In this document: positions 43,067-52,034 of the stretch, in pieces
Layout of the letters: each line of letters starts with the position of its first letter
Position numbering within the stretch: the first letter of the stretch is position 1
Origin: Clostridiales bacterium
GTDB taxonomy: Bacteria > Bacillota > Clostridia > Christensenellales > Aristaeellaceae
Assembly (NCBI GenBank): GCA_012513645.1
Contig: JAAZBU010000016.1
Span: 1-56,358, forward strand
Length of the DNA: 56,358 nt
Direction: 5' to 3'
The notes under the pieces: generated by a model
Told to the model about the DNA's origin: nothing
The model's database searches: none
The model's input: only the letters and a program-made list of their open reading frames with translations
Made by a program: the position numbers and the translations under genes

Positions 43067-44476
43067 TCAGGCTTCTTCCTCATCAGCCAGCTTCTGCCCG
43101 CACAGCACGCCCATCGCGGAGGCCATCATCAGCCCGCGGGTCCAGCCGCTGGAGTCGCCCAGGGCGTAGAAGTTGCGGATGTTGGTGTTGAGCCGCTCAT
43201 CCATCTTGACGCGGTTGGAGTAGAACTTAAGCTCCGGCGAATACAGCAGCGTCTCCACCGAGGCAAAGCCCGGCAGCACCTCGTCCATGGCCTGGATGAA
43301 GTTGACGATGTTGGTCATGGCGCGGTAGGGCATGCCGGCGGTGATGTCGCCGGGCACGGCATCGGGCAGCGTGGGCCGCACGTTGCTGCGCAGCAGCTCC
43401 TTCTCCCAGGTGCGCTTGCCGTCCAGTATGTCGCCAAAGCGCTGCACCAGAATCTGCCCGTTGGCCAGCATGTTGGTCAATTCCCCCACCTTTTGCGCGT
43501 AGGCGATGGGCTGGTTGAAGGGGTAGGTAAAGTTGTGCGAGCTGAGGATAGACAGGTTGGTGTTTTCAGACTTCCTGTCCTTATAGCTGTGGCCGTTGAC
43601 CACGGCCAGGTCGTTGTCATAGTTTTCCTGGCTGACAAAGCCGCCGGGGTTCTGGCAGAAGGTGCGCACCTTGTCGCGGAAGGGCTTGGGGTAGCCCACT
43701 AACTTGCTCTCGTACAGGGCCTCGTTGACCTCCTCCATCACCTCGTTGCGCACCTCTACCCGCACGCCGATATCCACCGTGCCGGGCTGGTGGGCGATGT
43801 GGTGCTCCTCGCAGAGCTTCTCCAGCCAATCGGCGCCGCGGCGGCCGGTGGCCACCACGGTGGTGCCGGCGCGTATCTCCATCTGCCCGCCGCCGGTGGC
43901 CTTTTCCACCAGCACGCCCAGGCAGGCGCCGTCATCCAGCAGCAGGTTGGTGCAGCTGTGGCCAAACAGAATCTCCACCCCGTTGTCCATCAGGTAGTTT
44001 TGAATGGCGCCGTAGATCTCCTGCGCCTTCTCGGTGCCCATGTGGCGGATGGGGCAATCCACTAACTTGAGGCCGGCGCGGATGGCGCGGGTGCGGATCT
44101 CCTTGATTTTGTCCGTCGCCTCCAGCCCCTCCACATGGTGGTCGGCGCCAAAGTCCAGGTAAATGGAATCGGTGTAGTCAATCATCTCCTGGGCGAATTT
44201 TTCGCCGATCAGCTCGGGCAGCTGGCCGCCCACCTCAAAGGACAGCGACAGCTTGCCGTCGGAAAAGGCGCCCGCCCCCGAAAAGCCGGTGGTGATGTGG
44301 CAATAGGGCTTGCAGTTGACGCAGCGCCCCGTCTTGCCCTTGGGGCAGCGGCGCTTTTCAATGGGCGAGCCCTTTTCCACCATGACGATGCGCTTTTTGC
44401 TGCCGCGGCGCAGCAGCTGCAGCGCGGTAAAAATGCCGGCCGGGCCGGCACCGATGATGACCAGATCACAGTGCAT
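43067..44476 (-). CDS. FAD-dependent oxidoreductase, COG2509 type
   Basis: A 469-residue flavoprotein. The N-terminal dinucleotide fold is DLVIIGAGPAGIFTALQLLR, followed by a cysteine cluster (RCPKGKTGRCVNCKPYC). Then come the FSGAGAFSDGKLSLS block, TTVVATGRRGADWL, and a C-terminal FAD motif FYALGDSSGWTRGLMMASAM. These match the uncharacterised FAD-dependent dehydrogenase family found across Firmicutes. The cysteines could bind a cluster or zinc. Substrate unknown. Its neighbours do not suggest a pathway. Confidence 0.88.
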   Translation of the reverse strand: MHCDLVIIGAGPAGIFTALQLLRRGSKKRIVMVEKGSPIEKRRCPKGKTGRCVNCKPYCHITTGFSGAGAFSDGKLSLSFEVGGQLPELIGEKFAQEMIDYTDSIYLDFGADHHVEGLEATDKIKEIRTRAIRAGLKLVDCPIRHMGTEKAQEIYGAIQNYLMDNGVEILFGHSCTNLLLDDGACLGVLVEKATGGGQMEIRAGTTVVATGRRGADWLEKLCEEHHIAHQPGTVDIGVRVEVRNEVMEEVNEALYESKLVGYPKPFRDKVRTFCQNPGGFVSQENYDNDLAVVNGHSYKDRKSENTNLSILSSHNFTYPFNQPIAYAQKVGELTNMLANGQILVQRFGDILDGKRTWEKELLRSNVRPTLPDAVPGDITAGMPYRAMTNIVNFIQAMDEVLPGFASVETLLYSPELKFYSNRVKMDERLNTNIRNFYALGDSSGWTRGLMMASAMGVLCGQKLADEEEA

Positions 44477-44559
44477 GAATATTCCTCCGATTTGTATCTG
44501 CCTGATACTTTGCCATTCTAAGGGAGCGCGCCCGGGAAGTCAACAGCGCGGAGGGCGGT

Positions 44560-44587
44560 TTGCACCCCGGCGCCGATGTGGTAGAAT
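44560..44587 (+). promoter_or_regulatory. Promoter of the RluF-like gene
   Basis: TTGCAC (44560-44565), 16-base spacer, TAGAAT (44582-44587). Confidence 0.55.
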
Positions 44588-44624
44588 CATATCGTGTATA
44601 GATATCAATGGGAGGATATGGACG

Positions 44625-45356
44625 TTGACGTCGGATGACAAGCGGCTCAACAAATACCTGGCCGACAGCGGCTTTTGCTCGCGCCGGGAGGCAGACCGGC
44701 TGATTGAGGCGGGCAAGGTCACCATCAACGGGCGCGTCGCCGCCATCGGCGAGCGGGTGCCCCCGGGGGCACGCGTGATGGTGGGCAAGGAGCCCATCGG
44801 CACCACCGGGGATACGGTGTACCTGGCCTTTAACAAGCCGGTGGGCATCGTATCCACCGCCGACCCCCGCGAGCCCGGCAACATCGTCAGCTACATCAAC
44901 TACCCCACCCGCATCTACCCCATCGGCCGGCTGGATAAGGACAGCGAGGGCCTGATATTGCTGACCAGCGACGGCAACATCGTCAACCGCATCCTGCGCG
45001 CCGAGGGCCGCCACGAAAAGGAGTACGAGGTGGTGGTGGACAGGCCGGTTACGCCCGACTTTCTGGACAAAATGAGCAAGGGCGTGCCCGTGCTCAACCA
45101 GGTCACTCTGCCCTGCCGCACCCGCAAGACCGGCCCCCAGTCCTTCAACATCATTCTGGTGCAGGGGCTCAACCGCCAGATACGCCGCATGTGCGAATAC
45201 TTGGGCTACCGCGTCACCTCGCTTCGCCGCATCCGCATCATGAACATCCAGCTGGGCCGCATGCGCCCCGGCAGCTTCCGCAACCTGACGGCGGGCGAGC
45301 TGAGCGCCCTGCAAAACACACTCAATGGCACGCCCGCGCGCGGCGGCCGGGGATAG
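44625..45356 (+). CDS. RNA pseudouridine synthase, RsuA/RluF type
   Basis: Isomerises a uridine in rRNA. It is a 243-residue protein with an N-terminal S4 RNA-binding domain (RLNKYLADSGFCSRREADRL) and catalytic motif YPIGRLDKDSEGLILLTSDG containing the nucleophilic aspartate. The C-terminal segment LNRQIRRMCEYLGYRVTSLR with LRRIRIMNIQLG resembles RluF. Start is TTG at 44625, eight bases after GGAGGA; the nearby ATG at 44618 is out of frame. It is followed 51 bp later by the Gfo/Idh gene, probably in one transcript. Confidence 0.9.
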   Translation: MTSDDKRLNKYLADSGFCSRREADRLIEAGKVTINGRVAAIGERVPPGARVMVGKEPIGTTGDTVYLAFNKPVGIVSTADPREPGNIVSYINYPTRIYPIGRLDKDSEGLILLTSDGNIVNRILRAEGRHEKEYEVVVDRPVTPDFLDKMSKGVPVLNQVTLPCRTRKTGPQSFNIILVQGLNRQIRRMCEYLGYRVTSLRRIRIMNIQLGRMRPGSFRNLTAGELSALQNTLNGTPARGGRG

Positions 45357-45407
45357 ACCCGCATGCCCCATAGGGAGCAAGCCACCAACGAACAGGAGGA
45401 CAACATC

Positions 45408-46490
45408 ATGGTACAAAAAGCTGATGGCATGAACTACGCCCCCAAGGGCAAGGCAGCGCCGGTGGTCAAGCCGGGGGAATTTCCCATCGCTGCCGTGGCG
45501 TTGGACCATGGGCATATCTACGGCATGTGCAACGGGCTGACCGAGGCCGGGGCGACGCTGAAATACGTGTGGGACCCGGACCCGGCCAAGGTGGCCGCCT
45601 TTCAGCAGGTATTCCCCCAGGCGCAGGCTGCCCGCAGCCTGGACGAGGTGTTGAGTGACCCCGCCATCAAGTTAGTGGCCTCCGCCGCCGTGCCCAGCGA
45701 GCGCTGCGCCCTGGGCCTGCAGGTGATGGACGCAGGCCTGGACTACTTCACCGACAAGGCGCCCATGACCACGCTGGACCAGCTGGCCCTGGCCCGGCAA
45801 AAGGTGCAGCAGACCGGACGCAAGTACATGGTGTACTACTCCGAGCGCCTGCATGTGGAGAGCGCCGTGTACGCGGGCCAGTTGATCCACCAGGGGGCCA
45901 TCGGCCGGGTGGTGCAGGTGCTGGGCCTGGGGCCCCACCGGCTCAACGCCCCCAGCCGCCCGGGCTGGTTCTTTGAAAAGGAGAAGACCGGCGGCATCCT
46001 GTGCGACATCGGCAGCCACCAGATCGAGCAGTTCCTGTACTTCTCGGGCGCGCAGGATGCCACGATCACGCTGGCGCGCACCGCCAACCACAACAACCCG
46101 CAGTACCCCCAGTTGGAGGACTTTGGCGAGTGTGCCCTGGTGGGCGACAATGGTGCGTCCGACTACTTCCGGGTGGACTGGCTCACCCCCGCGGGGCTGA
46201 GCTCCTGGGGCGACGGCCGGGCGATGATTTTAGGCACCGACGGCTACATCGAGCTGCGCAAGTACCTGGATGTCAGCCGGGATAAGGCGGGCGACCACCT
46301 GTTTTTAGTGGACCACAAGGGCGAGCACTATATGCCCCTGGCCGGCCAGGTGGGCTTCCCCTTCTTTGGCCAGCTGATCCTGGACTGCCTGCACCGCACC
46401 GAAAACGCCATGACCCAGGCCCATGCCTTCAAGGCGGCCGAGCTGTGCCTCAAGGCCCAGGCCATGGCGGACGGACTGGGGCAGATATAA
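45408..46490 (+). CDS. Gfo/Idh/MocA family oxidoreductase
   Basis: A 360-residue NAD(P)-dependent sugar-type dehydrogenase relative. The Rossmann part is less canonical than usual: FPIAAVALDHGHIYGMCNGL takes the place of the G-x-G-x-x-G loop. VASAAVPSERCALGLQVM and DYFTDKAPMTT (the family EKP-like position is DKAP) follow. The C-terminal domain has GGILCDIGSHQIEQFLYFSG, with the HQIEQ histidine typical of the active site. Substrate is unknown. The ATG at 45408 was chosen over 45363 because AGGAGG precedes it. Confidence 0.87.
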   Translation: MVQKADGMNYAPKGKAAPVVKPGEFPIAAVALDHGHIYGMCNGLTEAGATLKYVWDPDPAKVAAFQQVFPQAQAARSLDEVLSDPAIKLVASAAVPSERCALGLQVMDAGLDYFTDKAPMTTLDQLALARQKVQQTGRKYMVYYSERLHVESAVYAGQLIHQGAIGRVVQVLGLGPHRLNAPSRPGWFFEKEKTGGILCDIGSHQIEQFLYFSGAQDATITLARTANHNNPQYPQLEDFGECALVGDNGASDYFRVDWLTPAGLSSWGDGRAMILGTDGYIELRKYLDVSRDKAGDHLFLVDHKGEHYMPLAGQVGFPFFGQLILDCLHRTENAMTQAHAFKAAELCLKAQAMADGLGQI

Positions 46491-46500
46491 TAAACGGGTA

Positions 46501-46535
46501 AACCGCAGATAAAGCCTGTGTAATAATCTGCGGTT
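46501..46535 (+). terminator. Hairpin after the Gfo/Idh gene
   Basis: AACCGCAGAT (46501-46510) pairs perfectly with ATCTGCGGTT (46526-46535), 10 bases after the stop. There is no T-run, so termination is uncertain. Confidence 0.5.
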
Positions 46536-46539
46536 CACC

Positions 46540-46569
46540 TTGACAAAATGGCGCCTTTCCCCGCACAAT
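46540..46569 (+). promoter_or_regulatory. Putative promoter of pyk
   Basis: Perfect TTGACA (46540-46545), 18-base spacer and a weak CACAAT (46564-46569). Confidence 0.5.
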
Positions 46570-46636
46570 GGCACTGTGGGCAGTGTTTGTCTGCCCGCGA
46601 TTGCACCGGCACTGTGCCGTGAAAGGTCGTTACACT

Positions 46637-48061
46637 ATGAGAAAAACCAAGATCGTCTGTACCCTGGGCCCCGCGTCCAACAGCTACGAGATGATCAAGG
46701 CGCTTGCTCTGGCGGGCATGAATGTGGCCCGCTTCAACTTCTCCCACGGCACGCAGGACAGCCACCTGGATACCTTCCGCCTGGTCACCCGCGTGCGCAA
46801 CGAGCTGCACCTGCCCATCGCCACGCTGCTGGACACCCGGGGCCCGGAGATCCGGCTGAAAACCTTTGAAAACGGGCCGATTATCCTCAACGAGGGCGAT
46901 GCCTTCACCCTGACCACCCGGGATGTGCCGGGCGACCAGGGCATCGTGTCCATCACCTACGGCGGCCTGCCCCATGACCTGCAGGACCATACGCGCATCC
47001 TCATTGATGACGGCCTGGTAGAGCTGCGAGTGGAGAGCAAGACCGATACCGATATCATGACCCGCGTGGTCTCCGGCGGGCAGATCAGCAACCGCAAGGG
47101 CGTCAACGTGCCCGGCGTGCACCTTTCCATGCCCTATGTCAGCGAGTCCGACCGGGACGACATCCTCTTTGGCATCCGCACGGGCTTTGACTATGTGGCC
47201 GCCTCCTTTGTGCGCGGGCGGGAGGATGTGGAGACCATCCGCCAGCTGCTGGATGACAACGGCGGCAAGCATGTGCGCATCGTCGCCAAGATTGAGAACG
47301 CCGACGGCGTGGCCCATATTGACGAGATTACCGCCGCCTCCGACGCCGTGATGATCGCCCGCGGCGACATGGGCGTGGAAATCCCCTTTGAGGAGATCCC
47401 CATCATCCAGAAGCGCATCATCAAGGCGGCCTCCATGGCCGGGCGGCAGGTGATCACCGCCACCCAGATGCTGGAAAGCATGGTGAGCCACCCCCGCCCC
47501 ACCCGCGCCGAAATCACCGACGTGGCCAACGCCATCTACGACGGCACCAGCGCCACCATGCTGTCGGGTGAGACGGCCAGCGGCCAATACCCGGTGGAGG
47601 CCGTGCTCACCATGGCGCGCATCGCCGAGCGGGCGGAGAACGACATCCACTACCGCAAGCGCTTTTTCGAGCGCAGCGTGGACGAGGTCAACGCCACCAT
47701 CACCGATGCCATCTCCCACGCCACCTGCCTGATCGCGCTCAACATGCATGCCGCGGCCATCATCAGCGTCACCAAGTCGGGCACCACCGCCAAGATGATC
47801 AGCCGCTTCCGCCCGGATATGCCCATCATCGCCTGCACGCCGGAGGCATCCACCTACCGGCAGCTGAGTCTCAGTTGGGGCGTCACCCCTATCACCATCG
47901 CCGAGGAGCGGGTGACCGACGTGCTGTTTGAGCAGGCGGTCAGCGCCTCGCTGGATACCGGCCTCATCAAGCCGGGCGACCTGGTGGTATTGACCGCCGG
48001 CGTGCCCCTGACGGTCAGCGGCACCACCAATTTGATCAAGGTGGTCAAGGTGCCGGAGTGA
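46637..48061 (+). CDS. pyk: Pyruvate kinase
   Basis: Final ATP-yielding step of glycolysis; 474 residues. It opens MRKTKIVCTLGPASNSYEMI, with the substrate/metal blocks ARFNFSHG, LLDTRGPEIR, the active-site signature RIVAKIENADGVAHIDEI, ARGDMGVEIPFEEIP and the ATQMLESM and GETASGQYPVEAV segments. The C-terminal regulatory domain is complete and ends in the usual place; the extra PEP-utiliser domain of some Bacilli is absent. The ATG at 46637 has GAAAGG upstream. A longer in-frame start (46568) has no ribosome binding site. Confidence 0.97.
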   Translation: MRKTKIVCTLGPASNSYEMIKALALAGMNVARFNFSHGTQDSHLDTFRLVTRVRNELHLPIATLLDTRGPEIRLKTFENGPIILNEGDAFTLTTRDVPGDQGIVSITYGGLPHDLQDHTRILIDDGLVELRVESKTDTDIMTRVVSGGQISNRKGVNVPGVHLSMPYVSESDRDDILFGIRTGFDYVAASFVRGREDVETIRQLLDDNGGKHVRIVAKIENADGVAHIDEITAASDAVMIARGDMGVEIPFEEIPIIQKRIIKAASMAGRQVITATQMLESMVSHPRPTRAEITDVANAIYDGTSATMLSGETASGQYPVEAVLTMARIAERAENDIHYRKRFFERSVDEVNATITDAISHATCLIALNMHAAAIISVTKSGTTAKMISRFRPDMPIIACTPEASTYRQLSLSWGVTPITIAEERVTDVLFEQAVSASLDTGLIKPGDLVVLTAGVPLTVSGTTNLIKVVKVPE

Positions 48062-48067
48062 GGGAGT

Positions 48068-48101
48068 CATTCGGAATTCGGAATGAGGAATTCGGAATAA
48101 T
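48068..48101 (+). repeat. Solo EcoRI-like repeat after pyk
   Basis: Tandem TTCGGAATTCGGAAT units begin seven bases after the pyk stop. Sequence and placement match the repeat after the nrdA stop codon (9516-9550, minus strand), but no four-helix-bundle gene follows. Confidence 0.7.
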
Positions 48102-48176
48102 TATCTGTCTGGTATCTTCCGTTTCGCCGCAATAGCAACGAATGCAGGTTCATCGCTTTTCATTCTTTCTTATTTC

Positions 48177-48212
48177 AACAAAACGCTGTCGGGAAACCGG
48201 CAGCGTTTTGTT
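48177..48212 (+). terminator. Intrinsic terminator after pyk
   Basis: AACAAAACGCTG (48177-48188) pairs with CAGCGTTTTGTT (48201-48212), with a further CGG/CCG inside. It continues into GTTTC. The A-rich/T-rich arms let it work on either strand. Confidence 0.8.
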
Positions 48213-48323
48213 GTTTCATCCCCTTTCCCCTCTTTCGTGGTTTACAACGGTATTGGTGGTTATACTCCTATTATGGCAACAAAACGCCTGCACATAATAC
48301 ACGGACCGAGAAAGGGGTAGTTT

Positions 48324-49997
48324 ATGTATAACCTGCTTGTCGGCGGTGCCGCCGGCCAAGGGGTGGAGACCACCGTAACAACACTGGAATACTTCTTCAA
48401 GCACGCGGGCAACGAGCTGTTTACCACGCGCGATCTGATGAGCCGCATCCGCGGCGGGCACAACTTTTCGCTGATACGCTTTGGCGCGCAGCTGCCGGGC
48501 GGGCACAGCGAGCAGTTGGACGGCATCATTGCCCTCAACCAGGAGACGGTTGACCTGCACCTGCCCCAGCTGAGGCCCGAGGGCTTCCTGCTGATGGATA
48601 CAGGTATCGCCTGTGAAGACCCGCGCGCCCTGCGGCTGGACATGGCGCAGATCGCCAAGGGGCTGGGCAACCAGCGCGCCGCGGGCAGCGTAGCGGTGGG
48701 CGCGGTGCTCAAGCTGTTCGGCCTGGCGCTGGACAAGGCGGGCGCAGCCGACGTGCTGCAAAAGACGCTGGACCCCCAACATGTGGCCATCAACGTACAG
48801 GCCGTGCTGGCCGGCTATGACAAGGCGCCGGCCAAGTTTGAGCCCCAGGGCGGCCCGGCAGTCGGGCACATGCTGATCTCGGGCAACAAGGCGCTGTCCC
48901 TGGGGGCGCTGGCTGCCGGCATGCAGTTCTACACCGCCTACCCCATGTCGCCCGCCACCTCCATTCTGGAGTATCTGGCGCAGCAGGCGCAGGAGGCCGG
49001 CATCGTGGTGGAGCAGGCGGAGGACGAAATCGCCGCCATCAACATGGCCATCGGCGCCTCCTTTGCAGGCGGTCGGGCCATGACGGCCACCTCGGGCGGC
49101 GGCTTCAGCCTGATGGTGGAGGCCCTTGGACTGGCCGGCATGGCGGAGATCCCCTTGGTGGTGGTCAACGCCCAGCGGCCCGGCCCGGTCACCGGCCTGC
49201 CCACCCGCACGGAGCAGAGCGATCTGCAGTTTATCATCTCCGCCTCCCAGGGCGAGTTCCCGCGCATGGTCATCGCGCTGCGCAACCACGCGGACGCCTT
49301 CTACCAGACCATCCGCGCCTTCAACATGGCCGAGAAGTATCAGATACCTGTCGTCATCCTGACCGACCAATACCTGGCCGATACAACGGCCAGCGTGCCC
49401 CTGTTTGACATGGGCAAGGTGCCCCCCTACCAGCCCGAGCCCGCGCCGATTGAGGGCGAGTATGCCCGCTACCGCTATACGGACAGCGGCATCTCCCCCC
49501 GCAGGTACCCGGGCGACCCACAGGCCATCGTCAGCGCCGATTCCGATGAGCACGATGAGCATGGCCGCATTATCGAGGACAGCGAGACCCGCATCCGCAT
49601 GATGCAAAAGCGCATGGGCAAGCTGGATCTGCTGGCGCAGGAGGTGCAGGAGCCCGACTGGCTGGGCGACGAGAACTCCGAAGTGCTGTTAGTCGGCTGG
49701 GGCTCGATGCACGGCCCGCTGGCCGAAGCCGTGGCGCTGCTCAACAGCCGCTCTGGCCGCCGCCACGCCGCCCTCGTCTTTGGCGACCTGTGGCCGCTGC
49801 CGCAAAAGCTGCTGCGCCGCGCCGCCGATTCCGCCCGCACCGTCATAAATGTAGAACAAAACTATACCGGCCAGCTGGCCCGGCTGATCCGTCAGGAAAC
49901 GGGCATCGCCATGGATGCCGGCATCCTGCGCTACGATGGCCGTCAGCTCACGGGCGAGGAGATCGCCCGCCGGGTTGAAAAGGAGGTTCAGCCATGA
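48324..49997 (+). CDS. korA: 2-oxoacid:ferredoxin oxidoreductase, fused gamma-alpha subunit
   Basis: Catalyses CoA- and ferredoxin-dependent oxidation of a 2-oxoacid with KorB. The 557-residue chain has an N-terminal gamma domain (about 1-180; GGAAGQGVETTVTTLEYFF) fused to the alpha domain (about 188-557; FYTAYPMSPATSILEYLAQQ, EDEIAAINMAIGASFAGGRA, TATSGGGFSLMVEALGLAGM). This two-subunit layout matches 2-oxoglutarate-type Kor and archaeal OFORs. No separate ferredoxin (delta) subunit is encoded beside it. The substrate may be 2-oxoglutarate or other 2-oxoacids. The korB start overlaps its stop by 4 bases. Confidence 0.93.
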   Translation: MYNLLVGGAAGQGVETTVTTLEYFFKHAGNELFTTRDLMSRIRGGHNFSLIRFGAQLPGGHSEQLDGIIALNQETVDLHLPQLRPEGFLLMDTGIACEDPRALRLDMAQIAKGLGNQRAAGSVAVGAVLKLFGLALDKAGAADVLQKTLDPQHVAINVQAVLAGYDKAPAKFEPQGGPAVGHMLISGNKALSLGALAAGMQFYTAYPMSPATSILEYLAQQAQEAGIVVEQAEDEIAAINMAIGASFAGGRAMTATSGGGFSLMVEALGLAGMAEIPLVVVNAQRPGPVTGLPTRTEQSDLQFIISASQGEFPRMVIALRNHADAFYQTIRAFNMAEKYQIPVVILTDQYLADTTASVPLFDMGKVPPYQPEPAPIEGEYARYRYTDSGISPRRYPGDPQAIVSADSDEHDEHGRIIEDSETRIRMMQKRMGKLDLLAQEVQEPDWLGDENSEVLLVGWGSMHGPLAEAVALLNSRSGRRHAALVFGDLWPLPQKLLRRAADSARTVINVEQNYTGQLARLIRQETGIAMDAGILRYDGRQLTGEEIARRVEKEVQP

Positions 49998-50845
49998 ACA
50001 GCACTGCCTATGTAAAGCACGAAACCGCCTGGTGCCCGGGCTGCGGCAACTTCAGCATCCTGGATACACTGAAAAGCACCTTGGAAAAGATGGGCCTGGA
50101 CCCGCATGACGTATTGCTCGTCGGCGGCATCGGCCAGGCCGCCAAGACGCCCCAGTACCTCAACACCAACACCTTCTGCGGCCTGCACGGCCGCGCGCTG
50201 CCCCCGGCCGTCGCCGCCAAGATTGTCAACCCGGGGCTGACCGTCATCATCAACACCGGCGACGGCGACAGCTATGGCGAGGGCGGCAACCACTTCCTGC
50301 ACAACATCCGGCGCAATGTGGATGTCGCGCACTTTGTGCATGACAACCAGGTCTACGGCCTCACCAAGGGGCAGGCCTCGCCCACCACCATGGAGGGCAT
50401 GGCCACCGGCGCGCAGCCGGAGGGCAGCATGAACAGCCCCTTCAACCCCGTGCTGCTGGCCCTGGCCGCGGGCGCGGGCTTTGTGGCGCGCAGCTTCAGC
50501 GGCCGCCCCGAGCACCTGCAGGCCATGATGGAGCGCGCCATCCGCTACAAGGGATACGCGCTGGTGGACATCCTGCAAAACTGCGTGTCCTTTAACAAGC
50601 TCAACACCTTCGCCTGGTACAACAGCCGCGTGCAGGAGATTGACGTCAGCCACGACCCCACCGACCTGATGGCCGCCATGCGGCTTGCCATGACGTTTGG
50701 CGACCAGATCCCCATCGGCGTGCTGTATGAGCAGGAGGGCCCCGATTACCATGCCAGGCACAGCCTGCTTCAGACAGGGCACAAGCTGGTCGGGCGCGGC
50801 AACGACCCCGCCATGGTGGAGCGGCTGATGCGCAGGATGGTGTAA
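49994..50845 (+). CDS. korB: 2-oxoacid:ferredoxin oxidoreductase, beta subunit
   Basis: The 283-residue thiamine diphosphate- and 4Fe-4S-binding partner of KorA. It has the CPGCGNFSIL cluster motif near the N-terminus, GLHGRALPPAVAAKIVNPGL, the TPP/Mg motif GDGDSYGEGGNHFLHNIRRN, and a third region DNQVYGLTKGQASPTT. A further cysteine lies in LQNCVSFN. The start overlaps korA as ATGA. Length is normal for the two-subunit type. Confidence 0.93.
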   Translation: MNSTAYVKHETAWCPGCGNFSILDTLKSTLEKMGLDPHDVLLVGGIGQAAKTPQYLNTNTFCGLHGRALPPAVAAKIVNPGLTVIINTGDGDSYGEGGNHFLHNIRRNVDVAHFVHDNQVYGLTKGQASPTTMEGMATGAQPEGSMNSPFNPVLLALAAGAGFVARSFSGRPEHLQAMMERAIRYKGYALVDILQNCVSFNKLNTFAWYNSRVQEIDVSHDPTDLMAAMRLAMTFGDQIPIGVLYEQEGPDYHARHSLLQTGHKLVGRGNDPAMVERLMRRMV

Positions 50846-50869
50846 AAAAAGAGCCTTGTTGAACAAGGC
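50844..50869 (-). terminator. Terminator of the Fbp-type operon
   Basis: GCCTTGT/ACAAGGC (50863-50869 with 50853-50859) is followed on the minus strand by CTC and TTTTTTT. It lies 75 bases past the ATPase stop. Confidence 0.7.
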
Positions 50870-50901
50870 CAGCGATCCACCACGCTAAGTCATGATCGTC
50901 T

Positions 50902-50934
50902 GAGGCCCTGCCATTATCCGGCAGGGCCTCTTTG
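50902..50934 (+). terminator. Terminator of korAB
   Basis: A perfect 11-bp stem (50902-50912 with 50920-50930) is followed by TTTG. It may act on both strands between convergent operons. Confidence 0.75.
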
Positions 50935-50943
50935 AATCCTCTA

Positions 50944-52020
50944 TTATGTTCTAATCTTCAAATGCTCCAGCAGGCTGCCATCGTCCTCAAAGACGTGAAA
51001 ATCCTCCATCCGCAGGGTAACAGCGTCGCCGGGTGCGTAGCTGCCGTAGGCCCGCCCGTCGGTGATCACCCGCAGGCTCAGCTGCCCCAGGCGGATGCGC
51101 CAGTCGGTGGTGTCGCCCAGGTAGTACTTTCTGTCCACCGTGCCGTGCAGGCCCTCGCCGCCCGCGGGCAGCAGGCTGATGTTCTGCGGGCGCACGGCCA
51201 CCTCCACCGGGCCACGCCTGTCCCCCGCGTAGGGCAGGTACTGGTCCACCTCCAGCAGATGGATGCGCCCCGGCTCGGCCGTGCCCTTGAGGAACTCCAC
51301 CTTGCCCAGAAAATCCGCTACAAACTGGTTGCTGGGCTGGTTGTAGATCTCCTCCGGGCTGCCGCTTTGCTGCACCACGCCGCGGTTGATCAAAAAGATG
51401 CGGTCGCTCATGGCCATGGCCTCGGTCTGGTCGTGGGTGACGTACACCACCGCGATGCCCAGGCTCTGCTGAATCTCCTTGATTTCAAAGCGCATGGACT
51501 CGCGCAGCTTGGCATCCAGGTTGCTCAGCGGCTCATCCAGCAGCAGCAGCATGGGCTCGGCCACCAACGCGCGGGCCAGCGCCACGCGCTGCTGCTGGCC
51601 GCCCGACAGCTGGTTTGGGTAGCGCTGGGCGTACTGCCCCAGGTGCACGATGTCCAGCACCCGGGCCACGCGCCGCTCCACCTCGGCCTTGCTCACCCGC
51701 TTGATGGTGAGGGGGTAGGCCACGTTGTGAAACACATCCATGTGCGGCCACACCGCGTAGCTTTGAAACACCATGCCCATGTTGCGCTTTTCGGGCGGTA
51801 CAAAGGACTTGTCCCCCGATACCAGCGTATCACCGATGTATATTTCCCCGGTGGTGGGGCGCTCAAAGCCGGCGATCATGCGCAGCATGGTGGTCTTTCC
51901 GCAGCCCGAGGGGCCCAGCAGCGTGACAAACTCGCCCTCGTGAAACACCTCGCTGAAGTTTTGCAGCACGATGTTGTCGCCAAAGGCTTTGCTGACGTTT
52001 TGAATGGTTACGGCAGGCAT
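50944..52020 (-). CDS. ABC transporter ATP-binding protein, FbpC-like
   Basis: ATPase of a ferric-iron/spermidine-type importer, 358 residues. Walker [10 protein letters not shown]-loop [12 protein letters not shown], signature [16 protein letters not shown], Walker [17 protein letters not shown] and H-loop VTHDQTEAM are present, followed by a TOBE-type C-terminal domain ([14 protein letters not shown]). The [12 protein letters not shown] block is common in FbpC and PotA. Its substrate is suggested only by the neighbouring Fbp-like permease and receptor. It starts 14 bases after the permease stop. Confidence 0.9.
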   Translation of the reverse strand: MPAVTIQNVSKAFGDNIVLQNFSEVFHEGEFVTLLGPSGCGKTTMLRMIAGFERPTTGEIYIGDTLVSGDKSFVPPEKRNMGMVFQSYAVWPHMDVFHNVAYPLTIKRVSKAEVERRVARVLDIVHLGQYAQRYPNQLSGGQQQRVALARALVAEPMLLLLDEPLSNLDAKLRESMRFEIKEIQQSLGIAVVYVTHDQTEAMAMSDRIFLINRGVVQQSGSPEEIYNQPSNQFVADFLGKVEFLKGTAEPGRIHLLEVDQYLPYAGDRRGPVEVAVRPQNISLLPAGGEGLHGTVDRKYYLGDTTDWRIRLGQLSLRVITDGRAYGSYAPGDAVTLRMEDFHVFEDDGSLLEHLKIRT

Positions 52021-52034
52021 AGCGTGTTCCTTTC

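Noticed and set aside
46568-46636. An N-terminal extension of pyruvate kinase from an upstream in-frame start
   Set aside because: It overlaps the promoter, lacks a ribosome binding site, and pyruvate kinases begin at the RKTKIVCTLGP segment.
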